Below are positions 1 to 8,116 of a DNA stretch of 13,724 bases, in pieces; position 1 is the stretch's first letter, and every line of letters starts with the position of its first letter. The notes under the pieces are model-generated. The model was not told the origin of the DNA. It made no database searches and worked only from the letters and a program-made list of their open reading frames with translations. The stretch is taken from contig CBDULX010000078.1 of NCBI GenBank assembly GCA_965368175.1, positions 1 through 13,724 on the forward strand, in the 5' to 3' direction. This DNA is from CBDULX01 sp965368175 (lineage in GTDB: Bacteria > Pseudomonadota > Gammaproteobacteria > SZUA-229). The position numbers were made by a program, and so were the translations under genes.

Positions 1-16
1 ACTTACAACTCAAGAC

Positions 17-2650
17 CTACGACTTCAAAACTGTTTTATAAATAAAACCATTCCGTATCAGCCATTTTTCAATTTCGACTACAAATAAAACCGATGAAGA
101 CAGTAACAGGCACAATACCAGGTCATATACAGGTAACGGCTGAGTATGGAATATTCCATTGAACACGGGAACATAAATAACAGCCAGCTGCAGCACTACG
201 GTCAGGGCAATCGCACCCAGCATTGGTTTGTTACTCAAAATACCAATGCTGAACAGGGATGCCGTTTCGCTACGTACCGCCATAGAATGGAACAGCTGAG
301 ACAGGGTCAGGACGGTAAACACCACTGTTTGCCAGTACGCCATATCTTGAGATATCGCCCAGGCCTGGGATGCTATCGAGATACCTCCGACAAATAACCC
401 CACCCAGATAATATGTTGCCACATGCCGTGGGCAAAAATACTCTCATCCGGTGGCCGAGGCGGTCGGCTCATGATGCCCGGTTCTGCAGGTTCTGCGGTA
501 AACGCCAGACCCGGCAAACCATCGGTAACCAGGTTGATCCACAGTATATGGATGGGGAGCAAGGGTATAGGTAATCCCATCAGTGGTGCCAGGAACAGGG
601 TCCATATTTCACCTGAATTCGAACTCATCGTATCTTTGATGAATTTGCGAATATTATCGAAGATACGGCGCCCTGCTCGAATAGCTTTTACAATCGTTGC
701 AAAGTTATCATCCAGCAGGATCATATCGGCCGCTTCTCTCGCCACGTCAGTGCCCTTCTGCCCCATGGCTATGCCTATGCCTGCTCGTTTTAATGCAGGC
801 GCATCATTGACGCCATCACCGGTCATAGCCACAAATTCACCATTTACCTGCAGGGCTTTGACAATACGCAATTTCTGCTTCGGGCTAACACGGGCATAAA
901 CCCTTAGCGACTCCACCACCCCGGACAATTCATCATCGGATAATTGTGCCAGTTCACTGCCGGTTAACACGGTTTCAGGCTGATCAGTGATACCCAGCTG
1001 CCTGGCAATGGTAAAAGCTGTACCCGGGTGGTCGCCGGTGATCATGACCGGTGTAATTCCAGCTGATAAACAATCGGCTACGGCCTGTGATACCTCTGGC
1101 CGGGGTGGATCGATTAATGCCACCAGTCCTAGAAATGTAATTGCCTGTTCTATGTTTTCGGTATGCGTCTCATCAGGTAACTCAGACAATACTCGTCGAC
1201 CATAAGCCAGTACCCTATAACCATCACTGGCCAGTCGTTCTGCTTCTACCAGCATTGCCTTCTGATCAAAACTCACCGTGCCATCTTCACCCAAAACATT
1301 TTCACATAAAGGAATAACACGCTCAGGAGCCCCTTTGATGTAAGCCAGTATGCCTTCATCGCCAGAATGCAGGGTGGTCATCATTTTACGGGTGCTATCA
1401 AATGGGACCACAGACTGGCGGGGCAACACCTGTTCCAGACTGTCCCTGATATAACCCGCTGACTGGGCCGCTTCATACAGTGCAAGCTCCGTGGCTTCTC
1501 CTGCGGGCTGATTATCTTTTTCTTCAACATCATTATTCAGGGCCATGGCTCGACCAAGCTCAGTCCAGGAAGCTATAGAATCCGCTGACGGTAATGCTTC
1601 TCGCTCCTCCCCTGAAATCAGGAACCGTTCAGCCGACATATGATTCTGGGTTAATGTCCCGGTTTTATCTGCACAGATATAGGTAACTGAGCCAAGTGTC
1701 TCTACTGCGGGAAGATTACGCACCAGAGCATTATTGCGGATCAATTTACGGGCACCGAGAGCCAGTGAAATAGTTACCACCGCAGGCAATGCTTCAGGTA
1801 TAGCGGCAACAGCCAGACTTACCGCTGTAAGGAACATCAACATCATCGGCTGTCCCTGTAACAAACCTGCCACAAAAACAATGCTACAGATTACCAGTAC
1901 GGCTAAAGCAAGATAGCGACCAAAGCGGGCCAGACGGATTTGCAGAGGCGTTTTGACTCCTGCCTCCTGTTGCAGAAGACCCGCAATTTGACCAATTTCA
2001 GTTACCTCCCCGGTGGCCACCACCACGCCACGGCCACGCCCTCGGCTGACCATGCTGCTCTTATAGGCCAGATTGATACGATCACCGAGCGGTAAATCAG
2101 CTTCCGTTAATGTCATCTCCGATTTATCTACAGCATGTGATTCGCCGGTCAATGCTGATTCATCAAGCTGCAGTTGTTCGCACTGTATCAAGCGTAGATC
2201 TGCTGGCACCTGGTTACCAGCCTCCAGTAGAACCAGATCACCGGGAACCAGTTCTATAGCACTAATAGTGAGTGACTTTCCATCACGTATCACCTGTGCA
2301 TCGGGTGTTGCCATTTCACGCAACGCTGCAACTGCACGCTCTGCACGAAACTCCTGCACCAGCCCGATGATAGCGTTAAGAATAACTATGACCAGGATGG
2401 CTATAGCATCCTGTGGTTCTCCTATAATTCCGGAAATCAAAGCAGCTGCCAGCAATACCAGTATCATAAAATCTGAAAACTGCCCAACCAGCATAACCAG
2501 TAAAGATCTACGATGTGCTTCAGGAAGACTGTTAGATCCAAATTTCTGTAATCGTTGACTAGCCTGTTGTGCGGTCAGGCCATGCATTGATGACTCAAGT
2601 TGCTTGAGTACATCTTCAGGTTCCAGACAGTGCCAGCTTTTCTCTGACAT
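17..2650 (-). CDS. P-type cation-transporting ATPase, Ca2+-type (P2A-like)
   Basis: This is a full-length P2-type ATPase of the inner membrane, most likely exporting Ca2+. Numbered from the upstream TTG at 2665, it shows the actuator motif TGES (173-176), PEALP in M4 (290-294), the phosphorylation motif DKTGTLT with Asp333, KGAPE in the nucleotide domain (444-448), TGDHP (543-547) and TGDGVNDAP (615-623). M5 has SSNSGE (Asn683, Glu686) and M6 has NLVTDGLP (Asn711, Thr714, Asp715), matching the SERCA Ca2+ ligands Asn768/Glu771 and Asn796/Thr799/Asp800. I see no clear match to the M8 glutamate. I place the start at the ATG at 2650 (877 aa): AGGT lies about 8 nt upstream, whereas the TTG has no Shine-Dalgarno. 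The ATG follows the stop of the VIT-like gene by one base, so translation is probably coupled. The ATPase call is very safe; Ca2+ as substrate is inferred from residues, and Mn2+ or another cation is possible. Confidence 0.93.
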   Translation of the reverse strand: MSEKSWHCLEPEDVLKQLESSMHGLTAQQASQRLQKFGSNSLPEAHRRSLLVMLVGQFSDFMILVLLAAALISGIIGEPQDAIAILVIVILNAIIGLVQEFRAERAVAALREMATPDAQVIRDGKSLTISAIELVPGDLVLLEAGNQVPADLRLIQCEQLQLDESALTGESHAVDKSEMTLTEADLPLGDRINLAYKSSMVSRGRGRGVVVATGEVTEIGQIAGLLQQEAGVKTPLQIRLARFGRYLALAVLVICSIVFVAGLLQGQPMMLMFLTAVSLAVAAIPEALPAVVTISLALGARKLIRNNALVRNLPAVETLGSVTYICADKTGTLTQNHMSAERFLISGEEREALPSADSIASWTELGRAMALNNDVEEKDNQPAGEATELALYEAAQSAGYIRDSLEQVLPRQSVVPFDSTRKMMTTLHSGDEGILAYIKGAPERVIPLCENVLGEDGTVSFDQKAMLVEAERLASDGYRVLAYGRRVLSELPDETHTENIEQAITFLGLVALIDPPRPEVSQAVADCLSAGITPVMITGDHPGTAFTIARQLGITDQPETVLTGSELAQLSDDELSGVVESLRVYARVSPKQKLRIVKALQVNGEFVAMTGDGVNDAPALKRAGIGIAMGQKGTDVAREAADMILLDDNFATIVKAIRAGRRIFDNIRKFIKDTMSSNSGEIWTLFLAPLMGLPIPLLPIHILWINLVTDGLPGLAFTAEPAEPGIMSRPPRPPDESIFAHGMWQHIIWVGLFVGGISIASQAWAISQDMAYWQTVVFTVLTLSQLFHSMAVRSETASLFSIGILSNKPMLGAIALTVVLQLAVIYVPVFNGIFHTQPLPVYDLVLCLLLSSSVLFVVEIEKWLIRNGFIYKTVLKS

Positions 2651-2651
2651 G

Positions 2652-3236
2652 CTATGTACCTGCAAATAAATAAATAAGTATCAATGTCAGCAGCGCAACT
2701 AATAGTGTTTGCATGCCACTTCGTAACCAGGAAATACCGGCGATTCGTCCCAGAAAAACCCCCAGCAAAAACACCAGAGAAAGAGCAATGACTATGGCCA
2801 TATGAAGCGGCGCTATTGGCAGCACTGTGCCCATATCGGCTAACCACAAGGGTGTTAATATCAACAGGGAAATACTGAACGGTGCCAGTCCATTGACCAG
2901 CGCAATCAACATAGGCACCCATTTCGCGGCGTCTGCATGTGCACTCTTCTGCAGGTCAGAAACCATGGCCTCTTCCAGTTCTGTAAGTGCTCGCCGACGC
3001 TCTGCTGCTTCACTGACATAAGCACTGCTCACACCACTAACACCTAATGCTATAGCAGCCCCAAGACAGGCATTAATAATAGTTGATATATTCTCTGAAT
3101 CACTGATCAGGAACCCCATTATCATACCCAGCATTGTTAATGCTCCATCGAAGCCATTGACGACAAAATAACGGCGTATTATTTCGTGTGTACTGGTGAT
3201 GCCCAGAAGAAATCTGGCCTGGCGAATCAGTCTCAT
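2652..3236 (-). CDS. VIT/CCC1-like membrane protein
   Basis: This 194-residue integral membrane protein resembles the VIT1/CCC1-related family (the short TIGR00267-like group), whose characterised relatives move Fe2+ or Mn2+. The family signature is visible as NGFDGALTMLGMIMGF (about 27-42), followed by a glycine/serine-rich second helix and a charged stretch (SEAAERRRALTELEEAM) where the family has its cytosolic segment. About five hydrophobic segments can be drawn, near 26-44, 48-73, 108-135, 142-165 and 170-192. AAGG lies about 9 nt before the ATG. It sits 12 bp behind the DUF211 gene and one base ahead of the ATPase start, so all three are probably one transcript. The metal is not deducible from the sequence. 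Family membership is fairly sure; transport function is inferred. Confidence 0.8.
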   Translation of the reverse strand: MRLIRQARFLLGITSTHEIIRRYFVVNGFDGALTMLGMIMGFLISDSENISTIINACLGAAIALGVSGVSSAYVSEAAERRRALTELEEAMVSDLQKSAHADAAKWVPMLIALVNGLAPFSISLLILTPLWLADMGTVLPIAPLHMAIVIALSLVFLLGVFLGRIAGISWLRSGMQTLLVALLTLILIYLFAGT

Positions 3237-3248
3237 TGCTGACTACCT

Positions 3249-3518
3249 TTAACCATCTTCTGGTCTACTTTCCACTTCGACTTCATCGATACTGTGAACT
3301 GAGCCACCCAGCTCATTAATTCTTGAGACTATAGCATCATAGTCAATAGCATCAGCTTCAATCACCAGCTGCAGGCTTTCGGTATTTTCATCCACTTCGA
3401 TGACGGACAAGCGCACACGACAAGCATCACAAACTGCGGCAATTTTTTGAGAAAATACCAGAGCATTTGGCTGATGCGGTTTAAGTACATCAAGCACAAG
3501 TTTTTTAACATTTACCAT
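3249..3518 (-). CDS. DUF211 family protein
   Basis: This small acidic protein (89 aa) matches the DUF211 family, which is best known from archaea and has no settled function. The recognisable family features are the N-terminal KKLVLDVLKPHQP, the central VIEVDENTESLQLVIE and the C-terminal INELGGSVHSIDEVE, with regular alternation expected for a ferredoxin-like alpha/beta fold. It has two cysteines in CDAC (about 29-32) and many acidic residues that could bind divalent cations. No signal peptide or membrane segment is seen, so it should be cytoplasmic. GGAG lies about 7 nt before the ATG. It is the first gene of the operon with the VIT-like protein and the P-type ATPase, which suggests a role in sensing or buffering the transported ion. 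That role is inference from context only. Confidence 0.82.
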   Translation of the reverse strand: MVNVKKLVLDVLKPHQPNALVFSQKIAAVCDACRVRLSVIEVDENTESLQLVIEADAIDYDAIVSRINELGGSVHSIDEVEVESRPEDG

Positions 3519-3562
3519 AGTAACTCCAGACCCAGACCATGCGAGTTATGAAAACATTTAAT

Positions 3563-3745
3563 CCAGGGAACCTCTGATTAAGTATATGATTGATACAAGT
3601 ATATCGACAGAGGAAGTCAATATGCGAATTGAATGTATATGTAGTTGAGCAAAGTCATATAAAGCACTAATTAAGAACCTCTGACGAAGTCATAATTATT
3701 TTTATGCCGGCTAAACTCAACCAGACCCAATCAGAGTTTCCCTGG
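3563..3745. repeat. MITE-like element with terminal inverted repeats
   Basis: The ends 3563-3583 and 3725-3745 are inverted repeats of each other, matching at 18 of 21 positions and both beginning CCAGGGAA on their own strand. A further copy of the left end (GAACCTCTGACGAAG) lies inside at 3675-3689, so the element may be composite or nested: 3675-3745 could be a smaller unit of the same kind. No transposase reading frame is present. The right end stops five bases short of the patatin stop codon. The last roughly 28 bp, read on the minus strand, resemble the left end of the element at 11946-12102 (CTCTGATT, then GTCTGGTT). No clear target-site duplication was found. Confidence 0.65.
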
Positions 3746-3750
3746 CGAAA

Positions 3751-4689
3751 TTAATAATTTTTAATTGTTTCTAACGACGATCTTAAATATTGCACGCTCA
3801 TACGGCCTTCTTCTATGGCCATTGCCGCCTGATCAAATTCCATTAAGCCCAGCTTCGATAAACGCGGAGATAACAGGAAGTCTGGTGGATCACCGGCCAT
3901 TCGACTTCGTGTTATCCTGTCCTGCATGATATTGATGGAACTTGCCAGTACTTCAAACAATCCCGGTGTTTTCTGATTATTACTCAACAACTGGGATAAC
4001 CTGCCATACTTACCCGACTCCAGGCGGACTTTAAGCTGACCATAAATCTTGTCCCAGTATGAGGATTGTAGTGATTCATTAAGTGTTCTACGATTTTGTA
4101 AATGCTTGCCAACAATATCACCGTTAAGATTTACTGCAATCACGATGTCTGCCCCCATGGCGCGACACAGTGAAATGGGCACCGGATCGACCAGTCCACC
4201 ATCCACCAGCCAACGATCATTATATTTAACTGGGCTAAACAATCCGGGTAAGGCAACAGAAGCTCGCACCGCATGCAACACTGATCCTGTTTGTAGCCAG
4301 ACTTCTCGACCGGTATCCAGCTCTGTGGCCACTGCCGCAAATTTTTTGGGCATATTTTCAATTTTAGAATGATTGATGTGTTTACTGAATAAATCCAGCA
4401 ATTTTTCACCTTCAATAACACCACCCCCCATGACACCTAAATCCAGATAACTAACCATATCTTTCCAGTTGAATGCACGCGCCCCTTGCTCAAGTAAATC
4501 AAGCTGGCCATTCGCGTAGGCCGCACCAACCAGAGCGCCAATGGAAGTACCGGCCACAATATCCGGTTCAATACCAAGCTCTGCCAGTCCCCTGATCACG
4601 CCGATGTGTGCCCAGCCCCTGGCCGAACCGCTGCCCAGCGCTATGCCAATTTTGGGGGATTGTACAGATTGTGTCGATGATGGTGACAT
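3751..4689 (-). CDS. Patatin-like phospholipase, RssA family
   Basis: This 312-residue protein is a patatin-like serine acyl hydrolase. It shows the oxyanion-hole glycine motif GSGSARGWAHIG (19-30), the nucleophile elbow GTSIG with Ser49, and the DGG motif with Asp163 (LVDGGLVDPV) that completes the Ser-Asp dyad. Length and layout match the bacterial RssA/YchK-type group; the C-terminal third (about 200-312) is the less conserved part. No signal peptide is evident, so a cytoplasmic or membrane-peripheral location is likely. The natural substrate is not predictable; phospholipid or lysophospholipid is usual for the family. The Shine-Dalgarno is weak, and the start lies 25 bp behind the murI stop, so it is probably cotranscribed with murI. 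Confidence 0.88.
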   Translation of the reverse strand: MSPSSTQSVQSPKIGIALGSGSARGWAHIGVIRGLAELGIEPDIVAGTSIGALVGAAYANGQLDLLEQGARAFNWKDMVSYLDLGVMGGGVIEGEKLLDLFSKHINHSKIENMPKKFAAVATELDTGREVWLQTGSVLHAVRASVALPGLFSPVKYNDRWLVDGGLVDPVPISLCRAMGADIVIAVNLNGDIVGKHLQNRRTLNESLQSSYWDKIYGQLKVRLESGKYGRLSQLLSNNQKTPGLFEVLASSINIMQDRITRSRMAGDPPDFLLSPRLSKLGLMEFDQAAMAIEEGRMSVQYLRSSLETIKNY

Positions 4690-4714
4690 AGTGGCTACCA
4701 GGCTTTATCTCAGC

Positions 4715-5518
4715 TTAATTGATTTGGAGTGATAAATGAGCAAATTCGATCGACTCATTCCAGAATGAGGCGTATTGCTGTCTATCTGTGTTTATATCAG
4801 TGGTGAAGAAGCTCAACTTGCCTGATTCAGTGGACGAATTAATCAGATGCAACTGTTCAAGTCTGTTTTTCAAATGCCTGGCAACAGCGTCACCAGTTTC
4901 GATTACCTGTACCGTTACTCCGGCCAGTTCCTCAATTAATGGCCTGATAAATGGGTAATGCGTGCAACCCAGCACAATACTATCTACACCTTTCTCTAAA
5001 AGCGGTGACAGATACTGTTGCACGAGCATACGAGTTTCAGGCCCGATAAAATCTCCCTGCTCGATACGCTCCACCAGTCCTGAACATTGCTGGCTAATCA
5101 CTTCAGTCTGTTCACCAAAACGATTTACGAGGTGATTAAATTTTTCACTCTTCAGCGTATTTTCTGTAGCCAGTATACCCACCACACCCGAACGAGATTG
5201 CTCAACCGCAGGCTTCAGCCCAGGCTCCATTCCGATAATGGGTATACTCAGGTGATCTCTCAAATGTACGATTGCAGCAGCTGTGGCGGTATTACAGGCA
5301 ATAACAATCGCCTTAACCCGATGTTGTTCGATAAAATACTGGCTGATCAGCTCTGCTCGCTGCTTAATTTCATATTCAGATTTATTACCATAGGGTACAT
5401 AGGCGGTATCGGCAATATACACCAGATTTTCAGCCGGTAACTGAGCGCGTATTTTACTCAAAACACTCAAGCCCCCAATGCCGGAATCAAACACTCCGAT
5501 GGGATCAGAATTTGACAT
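4715..5518 (-). CDS. murI: Glutamate racemase
   Basis: MurI interconverts L- and D-glutamate in the cytoplasm and supplies D-Glu for peptidoglycan precursors. The protein is 267 aa, the usual length. The N-terminus has IGVFDSGIGGLSV with Asp11 and Ser12. The two catalytic cysteines are Cys75 in IACNTATAAA and Cys185 in LGCTHYP, giving the complete two-base active site. YVPYG (40-44) is another typical family segment. No strong Shine-Dalgarno precedes the ATG. The gene is the first of a likely two-gene unit with the patatin-like phospholipase. Nothing about it looks damaged. Confidence 0.95.
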   Translation of the reverse strand: MSNSDPIGVFDSGIGGLSVLSKIRAQLPAENLVYIADTAYVPYGNKSEYEIKQRAELISQYFIEQHRVKAIVIACNTATAAAIVHLRDHLSIPIIGMEPGLKPAVEQSRSGVVGILATENTLKSEKFNHLVNRFGEQTEVISQQCSGLVERIEQGDFIGPETRMLVQQYLSPLLEKGVDSIVLGCTHYPFIRPLIEELAGVTVQVIETGDAVARHLKNRLEQLHLINSSTESGKLSFFTTDINTDRQQYASFWNESIEFAHLSLQIN

Positions 5519-5598
5519 CTATAAAACGTCTGTTACTAAAAGAGATTATTTTACACTGCCAGTTTGACAGTTAGTAATAAACATAGATTTTTTTTGCG

Positions 5599-5619
5599 CC
5601 AGGGAACCTCTGATTCAGT
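5599..5619 (+). repeat. Solo end of the dispersed repeat family
   Basis: This stretch contains CAGGGAACCTCTGATT, identical over 16 bases to the left terminus of the element at 3563. No matching right end is visible before the rhodanese terminator, so it is either a remnant or a strongly diverged copy. It lies in the 201-bp gap between the murI start and the rhodanese stop. Confidence 0.55.
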
Positions 5620-5632
5620 AGCTAAACCAACG

Positions 5633-5683
5633 AAAAACAGGCGGCCGGTTATTGAAGCGAACCTCAATATCCAGAACCGCCTG
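5633..5683 (-). terminator. Rho-independent terminator of the rhodanese gene
   Basis: Read on the minus strand, the arms CAGGCGG (5683-5677) and CCGCCTG (5644-5638) form a seven-pair outer stem. An imperfect inner stem continues it (ATTGA at 5651-5655 against TCAAT at 5664-5668). The run TTTTT (5637-5633) follows directly. It starts 37 bp after the rhodanese stop codon. A second small dyad, TACGGGT/ACCCGTA (5689-5711), lies between the two but has no T-run. Confidence 0.75.
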
Positions 5684-5719
5684 TATAATACGGGTTCACA
5701 TAACACCCGTACAAACTGT

Positions 5720-6805
5720 TTACTTAAGCTCTACCATGGTAAAACCACCATCAGCTAAAAACGTTATTTCCGCATTGAGGAAATAACTTTTCAACTTAGG
5801 TTTGAACATCTGCAACATATCGAAGGCCTCTCCTGCACGACCGCCAGTGCCACAAAAGAACACAATGGTTCTATCAGCGGGTAGTTCATCCATGCGTTTT
5901 TCAAGATCATTGATCGGCATATTGATCGCTCCCTTGAAGCTGCCTTTAGCAAATTCCTCGGGATCACGGACATCTACCATCAATAAAGTTTCTGGCGCAT
6001 CCTTAAAAATCTGTTTGAAGGAGGCCACTTTAATAGTGCCGTCATTACCCGCTTTGATGACAGGTGCCTTATACACATCGCCGGCACCATAAGCCTTTTT
6101 CCAGCCCGGATAGCCTTCGGGTACAATATGTACCTTGGTGTAACCCAGCTTCATGGCTTTTTCTGCTGAATTAGGACTCAACTTGCATTTCATACCACCA
6201 CAATAAAAATACAGGGGTGTGGTTTTATCGGCGGGCAATTTATCGGTCATTTTATCAAATGACATATCAGGTATACTGATGGCGCCTGGAATATGCCCCG
6301 TGTCGTATTTACGCTTTTTAGGGCGTGAATCGATTAATACCATCTTTTCTTTGCTATCGATCATCTTTTTAATGTGAGAGATAGAAACTGAGAGCACGCC
6401 GCCTTTGGCTTTCCAGTCGGGATAGCCTTCCGCATAGACCTTGACATTAGTATAACCGAGCTTCTCTGCCTTAAATGCCGATTTATGACTCAGCATACAT
6501 TTGAGGCCACCACAATAAAAAATCAGCAAATTTGATTTATTCTTCGGCAACTTATCCGTCATCTTGTCGAAGCTACTATCCGGGATATTGATGGCCGCCG
6601 GTATATGGCCTTTATCATATTTCCTGGCTCCGGGTCTTGAGTCCACAATCACCACATCATCCGGCTTGGGTATCACCGCGTATTTACTAACTTCATCGAA
6701 CTGAGCAATTTTTGGATACCAGCCCGGCTGGGGTGTTGGCCCACTCGCACAGCCAATTATAAACAATGCCAACAAACTAAGAAAAATCCCAAGTTTGAGT
6801 TTCAT
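5720..6805 (-). CDS. Lipoprotein with three rhodanese domains
   Basis: This 361-residue protein is predicted to be a lipid-anchored sulfurtransferase in the periplasm. The signal peptide ends in a lipobox (IIGC, Cys19); the next residue is Ala rather than Asp, which by the E. coli rule favours the outer membrane. Three rhodanese domains follow, at about 38-137, 142-242 and 260-361. The first two are near-copies (KYD[KT]GHIP, then DKMTDKLP) and each has the loop CGG[LM]KC, with cysteines 98/103 and 202/207. The third has the more usual CxxxxR loop CGTGGR (Cys318). The CxxxxC loops could form a disulfide or carry a persulfide. AGGAG precedes the ATG by about 7 nt, 24 bp behind the transporter stop. 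It ends the cluster and is followed by a terminator. The substrate is unknown; thiosulfate or sulfane sulfur is inferred. Confidence 0.88.
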   Translation of the reverse strand: MKLKLGIFLSLLALFIIGCASGPTPQPGWYPKIAQFDEVSKYAVIPKPDDVVIVDSRPGARKYDKGHIPAAINIPDSSFDKMTDKLPKNKSNLLIFYCGGLKCMLSHKSAFKAEKLGYTNVKVYAEGYPDWKAKGGVLSVSISHIKKMIDSKEKMVLIDSRPKKRKYDTGHIPGAISIPDMSFDKMTDKLPADKTTPLYFYCGGMKCKLSPNSAEKAMKLGYTKVHIVPEGYPGWKKAYGAGDVYKAPVIKAGNDGTIKVASFKQIFKDAPETLLMVDVRDPEEFAKGSFKGAINMPINDLEKRMDELPADRTIVFFCGTGGRAGEAFDMLQMFKPKLKSYFLNAEITFLADGGFTMVELK

Positions 6806-6829
6806 ATCAGACTCCTAAATAATCTCAAT

Positions 6830-8077
6830 TTAAAAAACAGTAAACCGATTGGTCGACTCGTTATAACGGATAAACAAATACCAGAACAGCAATAAACCAT
6901 AGGTCAGTAGTAACGGGCCACCCCAGTTACCCATCATGTCTGGCATAAATGCCTGGACACCCAGTGGTGTGACCTCTGCCATACCCTCCATGAAATCAAC
7001 ATCAAATTCCGTAGCCAGCAAGCCCGTTTTGGCCAGCAAAGCACTTGCGGTTGAACCACCCCAGGCAAAAAATATCACTGCGACCACCAGCTTGATATGT
7101 CCTTCACCTACGCGCCATAATGAACCTGAAGCACAACCACCGGCAAACACCATACCAATACCAAACACCAGACCACCCAATATAGAACCAATCCAGAAAC
7201 GAGAAGGAATGGCCAGGTAGGGGTCTATAGTTCCCTGAGCAATCAGTGCCGCACCTACAGGCGCTCCAAGAGCAATGGCCAGGATCATGGCTTTGGTCAT
7301 TTCGCCTTCTGCAGTCATGAACGGCTCTCTGAACACCCGGGAAAAACAGAAGCGTGATCGATGAAGAATAAAGCCAATGCCAAAGCCACCCAGTATGAGT
7401 AAAGCACGAACAGCTTTTTTCTCGTCGCTAGAGCCCCACCAGTTTAAAGCCCAGGCCAGGGCAAATACCGCAACCAGTAATCCAATCCAGGGATACCACT
7501 TTTTAAAACGCGCCGGTTTCACTGCCGGTGCATTCATACCCCATGTGATATTCTCCATGGTCCATAATAATAACTTCAAACCGATAACCGCACCCACCAG
7601 CAATCCGAGCCACATTCCCCAACCTGCATAGGAAGAAAAAGTTAATGGAACAAAAAAACCTCCGGTGGTACAGCCACCTGCCAGAGTAGCACCCAGACCC
7701 ATTAGTATTCCGCCAACCGCAGCCCACACATATTCAAGCATGGGTGGTCGACTGATGCGAAACTGACGGGAAAGCAAGGCGGCGCTAAAGGCGCCTAATA
7801 CCAGAGTTATATCCATCAAAGAAATGCGGTGCATGAGGATATCTTCGAGCTGTGGCTTAATACCCAATAGCGACCCCAGACCTATGGCATTGTTCAGGTA
7901 ATCCCCCCACAGTTTGATTCCCCCAAACACACCCCAGAACACCCCGGAACCCATAAACACGGCCATGATCACCACTAATAATACTGCGCCCAGATAGGGT
8001 GACCATGAATCGATGAATACTAACTTATAATCTTCTTTGAGTCCCTCCAGCCAGGCTGGCCCTGAACCATCACTCAT
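6830..8077 (-). CDS. YeeE/YedE (TsuA-like) sulfur-compound transporter
   Basis: This is a polytopic inner-membrane protein of the YeeE/YedE family, whose studied member TsuA takes up thiosulfate. From the ATG it is 415 aa. Two internal halves each carry the family's glycine-cysteine motif: AGGCTTGG (Cys136) and AGGCASGSLWR (Cys315). HRSRFCFSR (Cys244) is a further typical motif, lying after a more hydrophilic middle section. These cysteines are the ones thought to relay sulfur in TsuA. A GTG at 8095 would add six residues, but GGGGAGAAGG sits just before the ATG at 8077, which I prefer. It lies between the monoheme cytochrome c (40-bp gap) and the triple-rhodanese lipoprotein (24-bp gap), a context that supports sulfur import or transfer. 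Which sulfur species it carries cannot be read from the sequence. Confidence 0.87.
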   Translation of the reverse strand: MSDGSGPAWLEGLKEDYKLVFIDSWSPYLGAVLLVVIMAVFMGSGVFWGVFGGIKLWGDYLNNAIGLGSLLGIKPQLEDILMHRISLMDITLVLGAFSAALLSRQFRISRPPMLEYVWAAVGGILMGLGATLAGGCTTGGFFVPLTFSSYAGWGMWLGLLVGAVIGLKLLLWTMENITWGMNAPAVKPARFKKWYPWIGLLVAVFALAWALNWWGSSDEKKAVRALLILGGFGIGFILHRSRFCFSRVFREPFMTAEGEMTKAMILAIALGAPVGAALIAQGTIDPYLAIPSRFWIGSILGGLVFGIGMVFAGGCASGSLWRVGEGHIKLVVAVIFFAWGGSTASALLAKTGLLATEFDVDFMEGMAEVTPLGVQAFMPDMMGNWGGPLLLTYGLLLFWYLFIRYNESTNRFTVF

Positions 8078-8116
8078 ACCCTTCTCCCCAAGCACTCAGT
8101 TATCTACCGCGATTAA

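Noticed and set aside
423..899. 158-codon open frame on the plus strand
   Set aside because: It is antisense to the ATPase segment encoding the TGDGVNDAP and M5-M6 motifs; no domain is recognisable.
2073..2558. 161-codon open frame on the plus strand
   Set aside because: It lies antisense to the ATPase actuator region. Composition (Ser, Arg, Ala rich) is that of a shadow frame.
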